The notes: generated by a model from the sequence alone, not told the origin. 64,000 nucleotides of DNA from Ulota crispa (GCA_963920765.1 OY987243.1:23245419-23309418); one strand, 5' to 3'; positions 45,866-57,703 are shown, numbered from the stretch's first letter. Translations and numbers: made by a program.

Positions 45866-47516
45866 ATGATTGATCATGGTTTCACGATAGCTACCCTAAA
45901 TATCAAAGGATCAGGCATTGGAGCTAAGGGTACTAGTAAACAGCTTCATACTAGGAGAACTATGGAGAGGATGCAGATACCACCAAAAATTATATGTATA
46001 CAAGAACATTGGATGATGGAAAACAAATGCAAGTATCAAACTAAAAGTTTTCTATTCCATAGGGGTTTGAAAATTTGGAACCCAACTATACAGATTCTAA
46101 GCAGTAACAGATGGAGAGCAGGTACAAGAATCTTAATATCAAACTCCAAAGCTCAGTTTGTCACTGATCCTAGGATCATAGTACCTGGACAAACTCAGTT
46201 TGTTTGTTTTAAGAAGGACAAGAACTCTTATTTTGTTTTTATCAATATATATGCATTGTGTTCATCACAGGAGCATAGTGTGTTATGGGAGCAGATAACT
46301 TTAGCAAATCTTCAAGGTGACCATTTCATGCTTTTGGAAGACTTTGACATGGTTGAAAATCTTGAAGACAAAATTGGACATACCAAATACAATGCCTACA
46401 TACAACACAGAGAAAAAGTAGCATGGGAATTTGGAAGGGCTGCTCAACCACTATGATCTGGGCAACGTTTTCCATTTAGAATCAATCAGGTTGAAAAATG
46501 ACAAAAATTGCACATGGTCAAATTACCATAGAGGCCCCTCTTTACGCTCTGCTAGGATTGATAGGTTCTATTCTTCACAATTCATTGCAGGTCAAGGGGG
46601 AAAGTTACACACATACTCGTATACCACTATTTCTAATCATTGTCCCATCTCTCTCCAAGTTTTTGCCATTACTAGGAAAAAATCTACGAGCAAGATGAAG
46701 ACAGGTATTCTAAATAAATTCTAGGCTAGGAATGCGCTCACTAATGCATGGGACAACAAGAGAAGGCCATTAGAGTTGGAAACTTGGGTTTCATGGCTAG
46801 AACAAGCCCAAGGCCGCATATTACAGGCGGTGAAACTTTTTTCAAGAACTGATACAGATAGGAGATACCGTAGGGAAAGAGAGATTTTGAGAGAAATAGA
46901 GAAGAATGAAAAACTTCTCAGAAGATTCTTTGGATCTCCTAACGTGATAGCCAGACTAGAGGTGGATAAAACAAAGTTACACAAAATCACTTCAGCCTTC
47001 ATCGACCAGCATTATCATGAAAAATCCGCCATTTGGGCAAGTAAGGGCGATAGATGTTCAAAGGAATTCTTTTGTATTCATGGGGGCTTGCATATTAAAA
47101 TAAACATTGCACAATTAATAGTTAATGGGGTTGTGCTAATTGGGCAAGAAGAAAAATCAAGAGCTATCACAGATTTCTACATACGGCTCTACACATCAGA
47201 GGGAGAGAGCGACAAGATTGACCAGGCCAGAAATGAAGTCATTTCCTGCATTTCAAGCATTATTATATCAAGCTAGAATGCCAAACTTATAGCTCCATTA
47301 AGCATCTTCAAAATACGTGACGTTATAAAACTACTATTGAAAGACAAAGCTTCAGGAGCTGATGGCTTACCAACCAATTTTTATTCTTACTGCTTGCAAG
47401 AATTGGAGGCTAATCTTATGGCAGCAATAGAGAAGGTATTTGAAATTGGAGATTTGGAAATGGAGCACAACAAAGGATTGATCACGCTTATTCCAAAAGA
47501 GGTGACCCAACCCTAA
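45866..47516 (+). pseudogene. LINE ORF2, endonuclease and N-terminal RT part, broken
   Basis: 45866-46456 has an APE-like endonuclease start (TIATLNIKGSG, IICIQEHWM, then VFINIYAL). A one-frame shift at about 46431 continues with SARIDRFYSSQF and TISNHCPISL, the usual end of the L1 endonuclease. After a stop, coding runs 46776-47276 (linker) and then KLLLKDKASGADGLPTNFY and GLITLIPKE, the RT opening motifs. The CACTA hairpin at 47571 interrupts it downstream. Plant L1-clade LINE by domain order. Confidence 0.85.
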
Positions 47517-47570
47517 TCTCTAGCTATTGTCCTATAACTTTGTTGGGTTCTTTTTATAAATTGGTTGCAA

Positions 47571-47700
47571 CACTACAAGAAAACCATGGTCAAATCTACA
47601 AAAAGTTGACAAAGATTGTGACCTAATCTATAGTATACTATAGATTGGGTCACAATCTTTGTCAACTTTTTGTAGATTTGACCATGGTTTTATTGTAGTG
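47571..47700. mobile_element. 130-bp CACTA hairpin MITE with 3-bp target duplication
   Basis: Begins CACTACAAGAAAACCATGG and ends CCATGGTTTTATTGTAGTG. The two arms are inverse copies of about 60 bp with only a few mismatches, meeting at CTATAGTATACTATAG. CAA flanks both sides (47568-47570, 47701-47703). CACTA ends plus a 3-bp duplication identify the CACTA (En/Spm) group. It is inserted inside LINE reverse transcriptase. Confidence 0.95.
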
Positions 47701-48694
47701 CAAAAACTCTTGCCGTGAGACTTCAAGAGATTTTGACTGAAATAATAAGACCTAATCAAACAGGGTTTGTCCAAGGAAGAAGCACAATAGATAACATCTT
47801 TCTAGTACAGGAATCTATACATTGTGCAAATTCCTCAAACTAAAACCTCATTCTCCTACTACTAGACTTTGAAAAAGCCTATGATAGGATAGAATGGACT
47901 TTTATGGAATTGGTTTTAGAAAAATAAGGCTTCCACTTCAACTTTATAAAATACATCAAAGCCCTATACAAAAATTCCACACCAGCAGTCATAGTAAATG
48001 GAGAAATAGGAGAGTTCTTTGAGTTGGGAAGATTGGTGAGACAAGGTTGTCCTCTTGCTCCTTTCCTCTTTATAGTGATTTTTTGGGATACATGTTGAAT
48101 AATTCTAAATATGGAATCAAAGGATTTAAATTGCCTAATGGATCCACTCTTATATACTCCTCCTATGCTGATGACACAACTTTATACCTTGATGGTACCC
48201 ATGATAACCTATCAAAAGCATATCAAACCCTAGAGACATATTGCATGTCTTCAAGATCTAGGGTTAATTGGAAGAAGATCTCAGCCATTTGGGATTCTTC
48301 TTACCCTAAACCATTCAATTAGGGGAATGACATAGGCTTAAGATGGATTGAAGAAGGTCAAAGAGTGAGATATTTAGGTCCTTTGATAGGGTTTAAGCTA
48401 AATAAGGATGCTAACACAGAGCCTTTATTTAAATCTCTAAGAGCCAAACTTAGAATGTGGGCAACGCGCTCCTTGACTATGGCTGCTAGAATTTTGATTA
48501 CCAATCAAGTTCTTCTAGCCACTTGTTGGTATACAACATCTTGTTGTGGAATCAAGAAGAAAATTTGTGATATTATCAGAGGACTAGTGAGAACTTTTAT
48601 ATAGTCTAGAAGAGGGGATGGAAGGTGCCATATTAAAGTGAAATGGTCCTCAACCATTTTACCTGTTTCTCAAGGCGGTTTAAAAATTGTTGAC
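47701..48694 (+). pseudogene. LINE ORF2, reverse transcriptase core
   Basis: Resumes with KTLAVRLQEILTEIIRPNQT and GFVQGRSTIDNIFLVQES, then LLLLDFEKAYDRIEW (RT motif A), LVRQGCPLAPFLF (motif B, followed by a frame change near 48060) and YSSYADDTTLYLDG (catalytic YADD near 48166-48180). It then runs VRYLGPLIGFKLNKD and SQGGLKIVD, where the gypsy LTR begins. Stops occur near 47840, 47928, 48320 and 48603. Confidence 0.92.
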
Positions 48695-48695
48695 T

Positions 48696-49046
48696 TGTCA
48701 CGTGATGTGGCATTTTGGCTATGCCATATCGGATGTATGTCATTAGTGGATGATCTTTGTTTTTAGTAGTTTTGGGGAAGGTTAGGTACTTTGACACCTC
48801 ATTCCAATTGGCACTTCATTTGAAGCTACTTAGGATTTGGAGTTAGTTAAAGCGCGTTACATCCCTGACTTGGCATTCTTTACCAAGTCAAGTCTTGTAA
48901 AGTGTTTTTGAGAGAAAGTACGCTTGTTGTGTTTTCCTAAGTTTTATACTATCTTTCACATTTCTCCTTGCACTCTTGGATTCTCTCGTGAGCGGAGTGA
49001 GAGGTAGCTTGACTGACGCTTAAATGCTTAGATTTTGTATCTTATC
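48696..49046 (+). repeat. 5' LTR segment of the DNMT-bearing gypsy element
   Basis: Begins TGTCACGTGATGTGG directly after LINE codons and matches 58163-58530 over the whole length with few differences (shared AAAGCGCGT, CAAGTCAAGTCTTGT, TTGAGAGAAAGTACGCTTG and CTTGCACTCTTGGATTCTC). Similarity stops after GTATCTTATC. The LTR may extend further right, up to about 50690, because a TTTGGCG primer-site-like word lies just before gag. Confidence 0.85.
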
Positions 49047-50696
49047 CTTTGGCAAAGAATGTTGTTTTTGTTTTAGAATCTTTGTGTTTACAGAGATTTT
49101 GGATTTGAATTTTTGGTTCTGGATTTATGGCTGAGTGAGTACAAACGCTTTGTTTTTGTTGAGAATTGAGAGCTAAATCGTACGGAGATGTACAAAGAGC
49201 AAGGGCCCAACTTCATGTGATTGTGATGGTGACGAATGGCCTAGAGTTTTGGAGCTAGGTAGCGGGGCAAGCCTAGCAACCGACATTGGAGGTACAGCAA
49301 TTGAACCGCTGCAGTCAAGAGGCCGCAAGCTGCAAACCAGCGAGATTTGGCGAGGAAGCCGGCGCTGAAAGCCAGGTCGGGAGGCTAAAGACCAGGAGTG
49401 ACGAGCGGCGCGGGCCTGGCAGTGCCAGCAAGGTGACCGCACAGCGCCTGCAGCAACGAATGCCAACAAAATCGCACAGAGCAAGTGCTAGTAGTTACAA
49501 ACAACGAACATTGCGAGAGATTAGGGTTTCAATTTCAGAGGCTAACAGCGAGTGGGTAGGGGTCTAGAGGAGCAGTAGCATCGGAGCAATAAGTTAGAAC
49601 ATACTTTAAAAAATTAGGATTTCCAGTACATGGGCTCCGGGAACAACGTACCAGACCAGTAGCCGGCAGCCAGCAGCATTCCTTGCCCCAAGCAACCATC
49701 AAGAGAGCTAGGATTTCATCACTCAGCTCCCATTTATCACTTAATTTCAACCAACTTTGCTTAATAGCAACCACAGCCATCTCTGGCTATGAATCCTCCA
49801 CCTTTGATTTTTCACATAATCAGAGTCGAAGCCTAGAATTTTTGACTAGAGCTCTTTAGAAATTTGATTTAATTAAATCATCCAAACCTTGTGAATTCAA
49901 CTCATTGGATTTTCATAACCTAAACGCCACAACTAATTTTACAAAAGATTGTCAAAATTTCTTGTGAGATTGTTGGACATTGGGTTTGAGGGCATTGGAT
50001 TTGAAGGTTGTTGCATTCCAATTTGCCACTTATCACCAACCGCAGGCGTGTGCCGGTTGTGTGATTTTCTTTTCTGCTTATCTATCATTGAAAGATAATT
50101 TTGGGCCGGAAAGAGCGAGCGCATCTACATGACAAGGTCGTCTAACACGCATTCTTTTGACGAGATGGCGGTAACGTCATAGGGAAGCAGTTGAGGGTTA
50201 ACACGTTTTGATTCTTGCTGTGGAACAATGTGGCCCGTTCTTTAGACATTGTTGGCCGTTTGTGCAGGTTTCATTTCTGCTTATTTGTTGTTTAGAGAAG
50301 ATGATCCAAGATTTTTGTTTTAGATTTTGTCTTTTGATACCTTCTCTGTTTGTGGACATTGTCCCATTTTGTATTTTGTTAGGAGTGGGCGTATTGTGGG
50401 AGTGAGGTCGGGTTAATTGCCAGCGAGATTTTTTTGTATGTGTTAGACTTGTACTCAGTGGATGTTATTACTGGTGAACTACACAACTTGCTGGTAATTG
50501 CAAGTCAGATTGCTCTATGCCTTTAGATAATTGCAGGTTACCCTAAGCCTGTAGATAGGTGCAAATATCCACGTAGTCTGTTTATGGTGCAGATTAGAAG
50601 CCAATATTATTGGTCTCCCTCACCAGACTACTTAAAGGGTGACCACACCGAGGACTTTGGGCTAGTGTAGATACCAACAAGGATTTTAAACATAAT
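49047..50696 (+). other. LTR remainder or leader of the gypsy element, with a GC-rich block
   Basis: No gene assigned. 49250-49500 is much richer in G and C than its surroundings and has an open frame (49286-49567, EEAGAESQVGRLKTRSDERR) of simple basic composition. I cannot tell whether it is coding. GATTTTAAACATAATTTGGC precedes the gag start. Confidence 0.4.
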
Positions 50697-52337
50697 TTGG
50701 CGTTGGGTACTATTAGTAAGCTTCAAATCTTGAGTGTGGGCTTGTTTGACAAGATGGAGGACAATCATCTCGAATCAGTGCGTGATCATTTCTCAAAACA
50801 GGTAAGGGAGATTTCCCTTCCTGATTGGAAGCTTTGTTTTTGCATGTGGGTGAAGGAAAAGCGCCAGAGGTTGCCTAGTTTTAACGACTGTTTTGCCTTT
50901 GAACTTTTACCTTAGTATTTTGAATTTAAGGCCCTTCAGACCTATGAGCAGTGGATTTATGCTCATCAGCTCGAGCTTTTTGAAATTTAGCTTTACTAGA
51001 AGATGCAAATAGAGTTTGTTTCAGCTCTCAAGGATGGCACAATAGTTGCTTTAGCCTCCTCAACCATGAAGGCAAAAAAGAGACCTAGCAAAAGTAAGGC
51101 AGCAGCCTCCGAGGATCTTAAAGGCAAAGCAATAGCTTTGTAACTCAAGACAGAGAGTACCATACCAACTATCATGTCGTGCATGGCTCAAGCTACTCAG
51201 GCGGCACTGGCCACAGTTGGCTTCTCACCTCAGTTTGATCCACTAGCGCAGTTCATTGTGCATTTGGAGATGGAGTATGGCAGCTTCGTCGTGATCAAAT
51301 ACAGCTAACTAGGATTTTTGTAGAAAGAAGAAGAATATGTCATGTACCATGTACACTTGCTTGACACGGTTTGCTGTCAAGTCTAGTAGAATTTTCAGTG
51401 AGAATCTGCTTGTGAAGATCTTTTTGTTAAAAATCGACAAGCGGTTGCTGGATTTAGCATTCCCTTGGATTATCCTTGATTATAAGGATATGACTACCTT
51501 AGCCTAAGCTTTTGCTATAATTGAAAAGCGTGACCGGGCTCTTTGCCATCCTGACGCCACCGATATGATCTCTTCCATGACAGATTCTTCCAAATCTAGG
51601 AAGACCTCTGCTGTCACTAGTAGTTTGGAGGACACTAAACAAGAGAAGACTTTGCATTGTTAGAAATGTGGGCAAGATGGACATGCCAAGAAGGATTGCC
51701 CAAAGAAACCCAAGACTCCTTCTCAATCATCCAAGGCTACTAAAAAGAAAGAGGTGAAGGGTAAAATTAAGCTTAAAAAAAAGCTTTGAATTGCAACCGT
51801 TGTAGTAGTATTAACCATGATGAAAATCACTACTTTCAACTTCATCCTGAGATGGAGTCAGCTAGTTTTGTAGATGTTAAGTCACAAAAAGAAAAGACCC
51901 TTGAGGCCAAGGTACCAAAGTTAGAGCAAAAGCTCAAAACCTCTACATCATTGGCTCAAGCTTCTAATTTTGAGACATCTCCCAAGAAGACAACTAAATA
52001 ATTTAGTTTTGAGTATTACATATTTGGTACATCTGGAGAGTTGGGAGCTGCAGCTGCTGCCCGATCTCAAATTACTGGAGGATCAATTGGTTCACCAGTA
52101 CCAAATGTCATTGCTGTCTCACATGCACGCTATAGTGGTCCTGCTGATTCTATTGGTCAGACATGCCTACCATTATTTTTTAGTTTGGCTAATGCTATTG
52201 CCACAGGCAAACACCTAGTTGTTACACTTCTTCATTTTAGAAATTCTGCTTCACTTGATTTACTGCAAACCATGGTTTCCAAAATTATGCAGATGCCAAT
52301 GTTTTCTTATTCAAAGTTAATGGCACCTTGTTTCTAA
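50697..52337 (+). pseudogene. gypsy gag with CCHC zinc knuckle, broken
   Basis: Starts near 50697 and continues in pieces with many stops: KEKRQRLPSFNDCFAFELL, AKKRPSKSKAAASEDLKGKA, then a zinc knuckle with observed residues KCGQDGHAKKDC near 51664-51699 (a stop sits after the first Cys) and a Lys/Ser-rich linker. 51786-52001 adds a second Cys/His cluster (NCNRCSSINHDENHYFQLH). 52041-52337 continues in the same frame. Confidence 0.7.
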
Positions 52338-52689
52338 GCCTCTGAAATCTTTCATGTGGTGGGATGTATTTTAGAAATAAAAGCAAACATGCCATCTTTT
52401 CAGGTTTCTTAAGCTATTGTCAAGACTTTTTCAATTTATGATTCAGATGCTCAAGCAAAACTACAAGCTAAACCTGCAGCTAAAGCCATTGCAGCATTTG
52501 ATGAATATGTGGTTACTCACACATCACATCATTTGTCTATGGATGCGCCTCTAGCAGTGGGAGCAGCTTATTTTGCTAATGTATCAGCAAGATCCACTAA
52601 AGAGTGACAAGCAATGCACCCAGGTATTGTTTGTTTGGTAAATAACAATGGAGTGTTTGTAATTTCACGTGGTGGAGAGTATGGTCATT

Positions 52690-52980
52690 GAGCTACTCTA
52701 CTTAAGGTGACAATAGACTCAGGTGCTCAGCCAGTTATGATTGACAAACATTTGGCGGTAAAACTTGACTTGACTGCTAAGAACTTGGTGCCTTGTCTAT
52801 TCACTATTATTACTTTAGTTGGGGCACGGAGCATATCACAAGCTACATCAAAGAGCCTCTATATCTGATTTTTTGAATGAGTGGAAGACCTACATATTCT
52901 CACTTTTTTTTTAAGGTGCGTTGTCATTAATGCTACCAACTATGATATTTTAATTGATCAGCAAATGCTTTACCTTCTTG
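52690..52980 (+). pseudogene. gypsy retropepsin-like protease
   Basis: LLKVTIDSGAQPVMIDKHLA carries the aspartic protease D-S-G triad (52716-52724). It continues with LVPCLFTIITLVGARSISQA and, further on, NATNYDILI, resembling the second conserved strand of retroelement proteases. It is in the gag frame (frame of 52041), not the pol frame that begins by 53063. Confidence 0.65.
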
Positions 52981-53299
52981 TTTTGGTATGGATAACTGGA
53001 CCGAAGAGGCGTGGATTAAACCAAGTTGGTTTTCTGGTGACGGCCAAAAGTAACTGATTCCAATGGCATTTGCAGCATTGACTATATCTATGATTGCTGA
53101 CGTTATGTTTGAATGCTCGGCATTTTTGGGGAGCCTTCCGTTTGGTCCTTTGTTTTTAGAGGAGACTTTGGCATTTGCGACTGCTTATTCAAAAGGCTGG
53201 CAAGAGTTACCAATTTTGATGCCTACACTTCAACATTCTAAAGATGCTTTGCCACCTTAGACTAACCATCAGAAATTCCCTCGACGATGTAGAGATATT

Positions 53300-54365
53300 G
53301 CAGCTTCTGTACCTCTTGACTCCTTAGCTTCTACTCTCATGAGCTCTATATTTGGACGACCTATTCATTGGCACCCATCTGTAGACGGAATTACCTTTAT
53401 GGAGCTTTTTGAAAGCATTGGCACTGGATTAGCAGCCATTTTAGTGATTAGGGTCATGGTTCGGCGGTACATTCATGTTGATAATAGTTATGTGCCTATT
53501 AGAGCAGCTCATTACTATCTTCAGAGGTTGATGGCTCAGTTTCATGAGTAGTTGCCTCCATCATCCATTCATGGATGTTTTGGCTACCTTCTTAGAAATG
53601 TTACCCTTATTAGTGATAAAGATTTGAGGAGGTTAGGCCACGTTGATTTGCTTGCGACAGGATACCTTTGTCAATGTCACTCACGAGCAACTGCAGGTCA
53701 AGGATTAGATGACCCATGATCTAGCTTTTTTATGGAGTTGGTGAGGATTATACAGTGGTGGTATAACCATCAAACCACTCTACCTGGATATATTTCTAAA
53801 AATGTGCCTCCATTGGACAATGAGCAGCCAAAAGTGATGGAAGATGGCCATTATATTTGCCAAATTCTTGGCCCTTTAACTTTTGTGAATGCCGTAGCAC
53901 TAGAGTTGTTTGTCCATCAATCACGTTAGCTTTAGATCAATATGATGTCATATTTCATGTTAGCTAAGGCATTTTCACTGGTTGTCAGACCTTTGAGGTG
54001 TGTTGTGAGGGATATTTTGGATGACTACAGGGAATCTTTGGTTGTGACCAAAAATGATTCACTTCCTTTTGCTTTAGTCAACAATGTTGGAAAGCCTTGC
54101 AAGGCATTACCAATTTTTATTACATACCTTAAGTCCTTTGCATTCCGAGCACATGGACTAGATATGGTATGTGATTCTCGCAGTCACACTTATGAAGAAT
54201 CCAATGCGGATGAGCAAAAGCGTGTCATAGGTCTTTCTACTGGTATTACAACAGTTCAGGATCTCAGTGAAGGTCAACAACACTTTGCATTGGGCCAAGC
54301 TATGGATCTTCATACCATGGTTTAGACTGTTGGCATTTGCCTTGCTGTTCAGCAGCGACATGGCC
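53300..54365 (+). pseudogene. C5 cytosine DNA methyltransferase domain in the gypsy polyprotein
   Basis: Conserved motifs appear in the canonical order and in one frame: motif I ITFMELFESIGTGLAAIL (about 53390-53443, SAM-binding F-x-x-G-x-G type), motif IV GYLCQCHSRATAGQGLDDP with the catalytic Cys (about 53660-53718), motif VI position ISKNVPP (the ENV Glu is Lys), motif VIII-like FVNAVALELFVHQSR, a variable target-recognition region, motif IX-like SNADEQKRVIG and motif X-like GQAMDLHTM. This matches DNMTs reported inside retrotransposons of charophytes and dinoflagellates. It is in the same frame as the RT that follows. TGA, TAG and the Glu to Lys change make it inactive here. Likely ancestral role: methylating element DNA. 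Confidence 0.85.
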
Positions 54366-54780
54366 ATTTGTTCACTCTGGGGGCAGAGGAAAATGGTCAG
54401 AGGGCAACAAGAATGCTAATTGCTACAATTGGAGAGGATTTTGAGCATCATTTTCAGTGGCAAGCTTTGGATGAGCTTCAAGCTCAAAAAATCTTTGCTA
54501 CTTTGGCCTTAAATGGCAATGCTGGGGACAATGATATTGTCCCTTCCTGTTCTGATTAGCAACTACAGGTTGTGTCTACATCCAGTGGTGGTTCTTTGAT
54601 GAAAAAGACTACCACAAAATTTGATGATTGACCTTTGAGTTTAACTCATCATCTCACAAATGTTGAAGCTCATAAAATGCAAGCATTTATCCACTCGTAT
54701 TGGAGTTGCTTTTGTTTTTAACTTTCATGATTTGGAGATTATAAAGGCAAGTCTATTTACATTCAGCTTGAAGATGATTA
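54366..54780 (+). pseudogene. Linker between methyltransferase and RT
   Basis: Same frame as both neighbours. 54368-54559 reads as a plausible acidic helical linker (RMLIATIGEDFEHHFQWQAL). No domain recognised. Stops follow near 54557 and 54630. Confidence 0.45.
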
Positions 54781-56040
54781 TCCGATCTTTAGACGTCCTT
54801 ACAAGCTGAGTAGTTCTGAGAGAACTAGTGTTTAAAAGCAATGTCAGGAGTTTTTAGCCGCGGATTTTATTGAGTTATCCAATGGCAAGTATATTTGTAC
54901 TATGGTGATGCTTTCTAAAAAGGATATCTTTGATAATTCGACTGAAAAGAAGATGTATAGAGATTATCGTCCAATCAATAAAAAAATCAAATCCGACCAA
55001 TATTTTATGCCGACGCCAAAGGAGTTATTTGACGCAGTAAAATCGGCTCAAATCTTCAATACATTGGATTTGAGATCTAGATACCACTAGTTGCCACTAC
55101 GGTTGAAAGATCGTGCGAAGACTGCATTTTGGGGAGGGAATTATGATGGCAGAGATCTACTCTATCATAGGAAGTTTCTTCCATTTGGTCTTAAAAATGC
55201 ATCTGCTGAATTTCAGAGGGTGATGGATTAAGTTCTAACTGGATTGTCGTTTGCTCAGTGCTACATTGATGATGTTATTGTCTTTAATAGTTCACCTCAA
55301 GAACATGTGAAGCATTTGTAAACCATTTTTGAGCGGTAGCGTAAGTAGGAATTGCGCTTGCATCATGGCAAATGCAAATTTTTTTATAACCGGTTGTTGT
55401 ATTTGGGACTCATGATAGTTCCAGGAGGACTTGGCGTACAACAGACAAAGGTAGATGCATTTCAAAAGCTTTCAGCATCTTGTGATGTTCTAAGGTTGTG
55501 TGCATTTATTGGCTTAATGAATTATTATCGCAGCTTTGTCAAAAATTTCAGCTTGGTTGTCAAGCCTTTGATTATGTTCACTAGCAAAGACCAGATATGG
55601 ACATGGGGCCGTAAGCAACAATTGTCATTTGATACGTTAAAGCAAAAGTTGGGATCAGTACTCGTGCTTTGACATCCTGATGTTACTAGGCTTTTCCAAT
55701 TGCACACGGATTGGAATGCAGTGGGATTAGATGCAATTTTGGACTCAGAAAGATGAAGAAAGACGGAAGTATATTATTGCTTTGCTTTAAGGAGTAACAA
55801 CCCAATAGAATCTAATTATTTGTCTTATGATAGAAAAGCTATAGCCGCAATATGGGTTTTTTCACATTTTTGGCCTTACATGTATGGGCAGCGGTTTACA
55901 TTAGTGACAGATCATCAACCTTTGAAGTGGCTTATGGAATCAGATAAATCCACTGGCAAGCTTGTTAAGTGGGCTCTACTGCTTCAAGAGTATGACTTTG
56001 AGGTTGTTCACCAAGTTGGTATCACTAACTTAGATGCGGA
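54781..56040 (+). pseudogene. gypsy reverse transcriptase and RNase H
   Basis: RT motifs: MYRDYRPINKKI, FNTLDLRSRYH, LPFGLKNASAEFQRVMD, catalytic YIDDVIVF near 55263-55286, and FIGLMNYYRSFVKNFS in the connection. RNase H: LHTDWNAVGLDAI and LVTDHQPLKWLM with surrounding residues typical of the gypsy RNase H. The frame is that of the methyltransferase apart from one short shifted patch near 55740-55790. Stops are scattered throughout. Confidence 0.92.
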
Positions 56041-57240
56041 TGGGCATTCTTGCAATCTAAGTTCTTCTAATGAAAATTTGACTAGTGCTAGATGGCATGG
56101 AGATTGCGACAGAGAGGCAGTTCTAGATTGGCACGCAGTTGTTTATTTGACTTTGATGTCAAACTCTGCTATTGAGGTGGTTAAACTAGGTTTGGATGAT
56201 GAACCTGATAAATCTCAAGGTATTGAAGATGTGTGGAAGAACATAGTAGTATTGCACAAACTCCAACATGGATCATTTCCTATGGGTATTTCTACCATGG
56301 AGCGAAACAAAATTTACCATCGAATAGCAAAGTTCCATTGGAATAATAGCTTGTTGATTCGAGTTTGGCCAAATGGAGCTAGGCATATAGTTCCTTGGTT
56401 AGACCAGAGAGCTTCTTTGATACGGCAAGTGCATGAGGAGCTTGGTCATTTTGGAGTGCACATGACACATTCTATATTACGCAACCAGTATTGGTAGACT
56501 AGCATGTATCAGTAAGTTTCTACCTATGTTTCTCAATATGAAGTGTGTAATCAAGTGAAATCAAGTTTTAACACCTTATCACCACAATTGAGGCCTTTAC
56601 CAATTATAGATTTAGGTTATCGTTGGTCTTTGGACTTTGCTGAGCCGCTTGTTGTCACCTCATGTGGAGCCAAATATGTGTTGGTGATGGTAGAGCATTT
56701 CAACAAATGAATTGAGCTCATTGCTTTGCCTCAGAACTCTTCAGAGTTGGCAGCTATGGCATTTTATGACCGCGTATTGGCACGCCTTTGAGCACCGGCT
56801 AAAGTCCTCACAAATCAAAACCAAAAATTTCTAGGGGCTTTTGAGACTCTATGCACCAAGGCTTTGATTGATCACTGCACCACCTCTAGATATCACCTTA
56901 AGGTGGATGGTTTGGTTAAACATGTTGTTGAAACAGTCAAATGTGGTTTACGCAAGTGTAGATTACTTTGTGGAAACCATCGAGATTGGAACTTGATGTT
57001 ACCATGGATTGCCATGGGTTACCGTTTTAATAGGCAAGTTTCATTGGCCTCTTACAACCTTTATCAGTTGCTCTATAGTCGGGAGCATATTTTGCCAAGA
57101 TCGGTGCAAGAGAAGCTGGCTTTAGTCGTGAACTTGGATAGTCCAGATATTTGGGCTCAATGCCTATATGATTGGGCTGAGTTCTTCAAAAGGGCCATGC
57201 CTATGGTTTTAGAGAATTTATACATAGCCTAGCATCAAGA
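56041..57240 (+). pseudogene. gypsy integrase
   Basis: HHCC zinc region from HEELGHFGVHMTHSIL to YVSQYEVC near 56550, then core YRWSLDFAEP (first Asp, near 56630). The second Asp position reads LTNQNQKFLG (Asp to Asn). The Glu helix reads VDGLVKHVVETVK, where Glu is Lys at the usual ERV position. C-terminal conserved LPWIAMGYRFNRQVSLASYN. So two of the three catalytic acids are lost, each by a G to A type change. Confidence 0.88.
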
Positions 57241-57319
57241 TTCTTTATGTTATGCGCGCATTTGTAACGGCGCTTATCAACCTTAGCTGCAAAGGTTCTC
57301 TCAAAGAGATTATGTATAT

Positions 57320-57703
57320 TTGCAACGTGAGGCACTTACTACATTAGATGTCAGAGCAAGACGTACCATTATTTGTGTGAAGAATGTCTTGCCTAGTGGC
57401 ATTTTCTTGTTGGAAGGCAAGGATGGGCGAGAGTGCAGGGAGCATTCTAAAAATTGTGTCTCTTGTCACTTGCCCATTGATGGTACCATGCAGCCCAAAT
57501 TGGCAATGGTGCCAGAGAAATTACCTTGTTTTGTTTGTGAAGAGAAGAAAGGCGCGGCTACTATGCTATTGTGTGACCAGTGCCAATGTAATTGGCATAT
57601 GGCATGCTTAGTTCCACCATTATCAACTCTGCTTCCAGGAGATTGGATTTACCCTCGTTGTAGGAGATCTTCAAGCCATGCTATGTCTCTGGACAAGTGC
57701 TAA
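57320..57703 (+). pseudogene. Integrase C-terminal extension with a PHD finger
   Basis: After a GPY-like region (LQREALTTLDVRARRTI, VLPSGIFLLEGKDGREC) comes a 45-residue PHD-like finger at 57527-57661: CFVC, C-x11 to CDQC, then NWHMAC, PPL and GDWIYPRC. Spacing is C-x2-C-x11-C-x2-C-x4-H-x2-C-x17-C with the expected DW before the last pair. Seven of eight ligands are present; the position of the missing Cys is Tyr. It lies where chromodomains sit in chromoviruses, so a role in chromatin targeting of integration is likely in active relatives. Confidence 0.82.

Noticed and set aside
48696..49046. Solo LTR independent of the gypsy coding region
   Set aside because: A matching copy lies at 58163 on the other side of gag and pol, and LINE coding resumes only after that copy.
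53063..54365. Host gene of unknown function inserted in a retrotransposon
   Set aside because: The methyltransferase motifs share frame with the downstream RT and integrase and are not bounded by introns or UTR-like sequence, so it belongs to the element's polyprotein.
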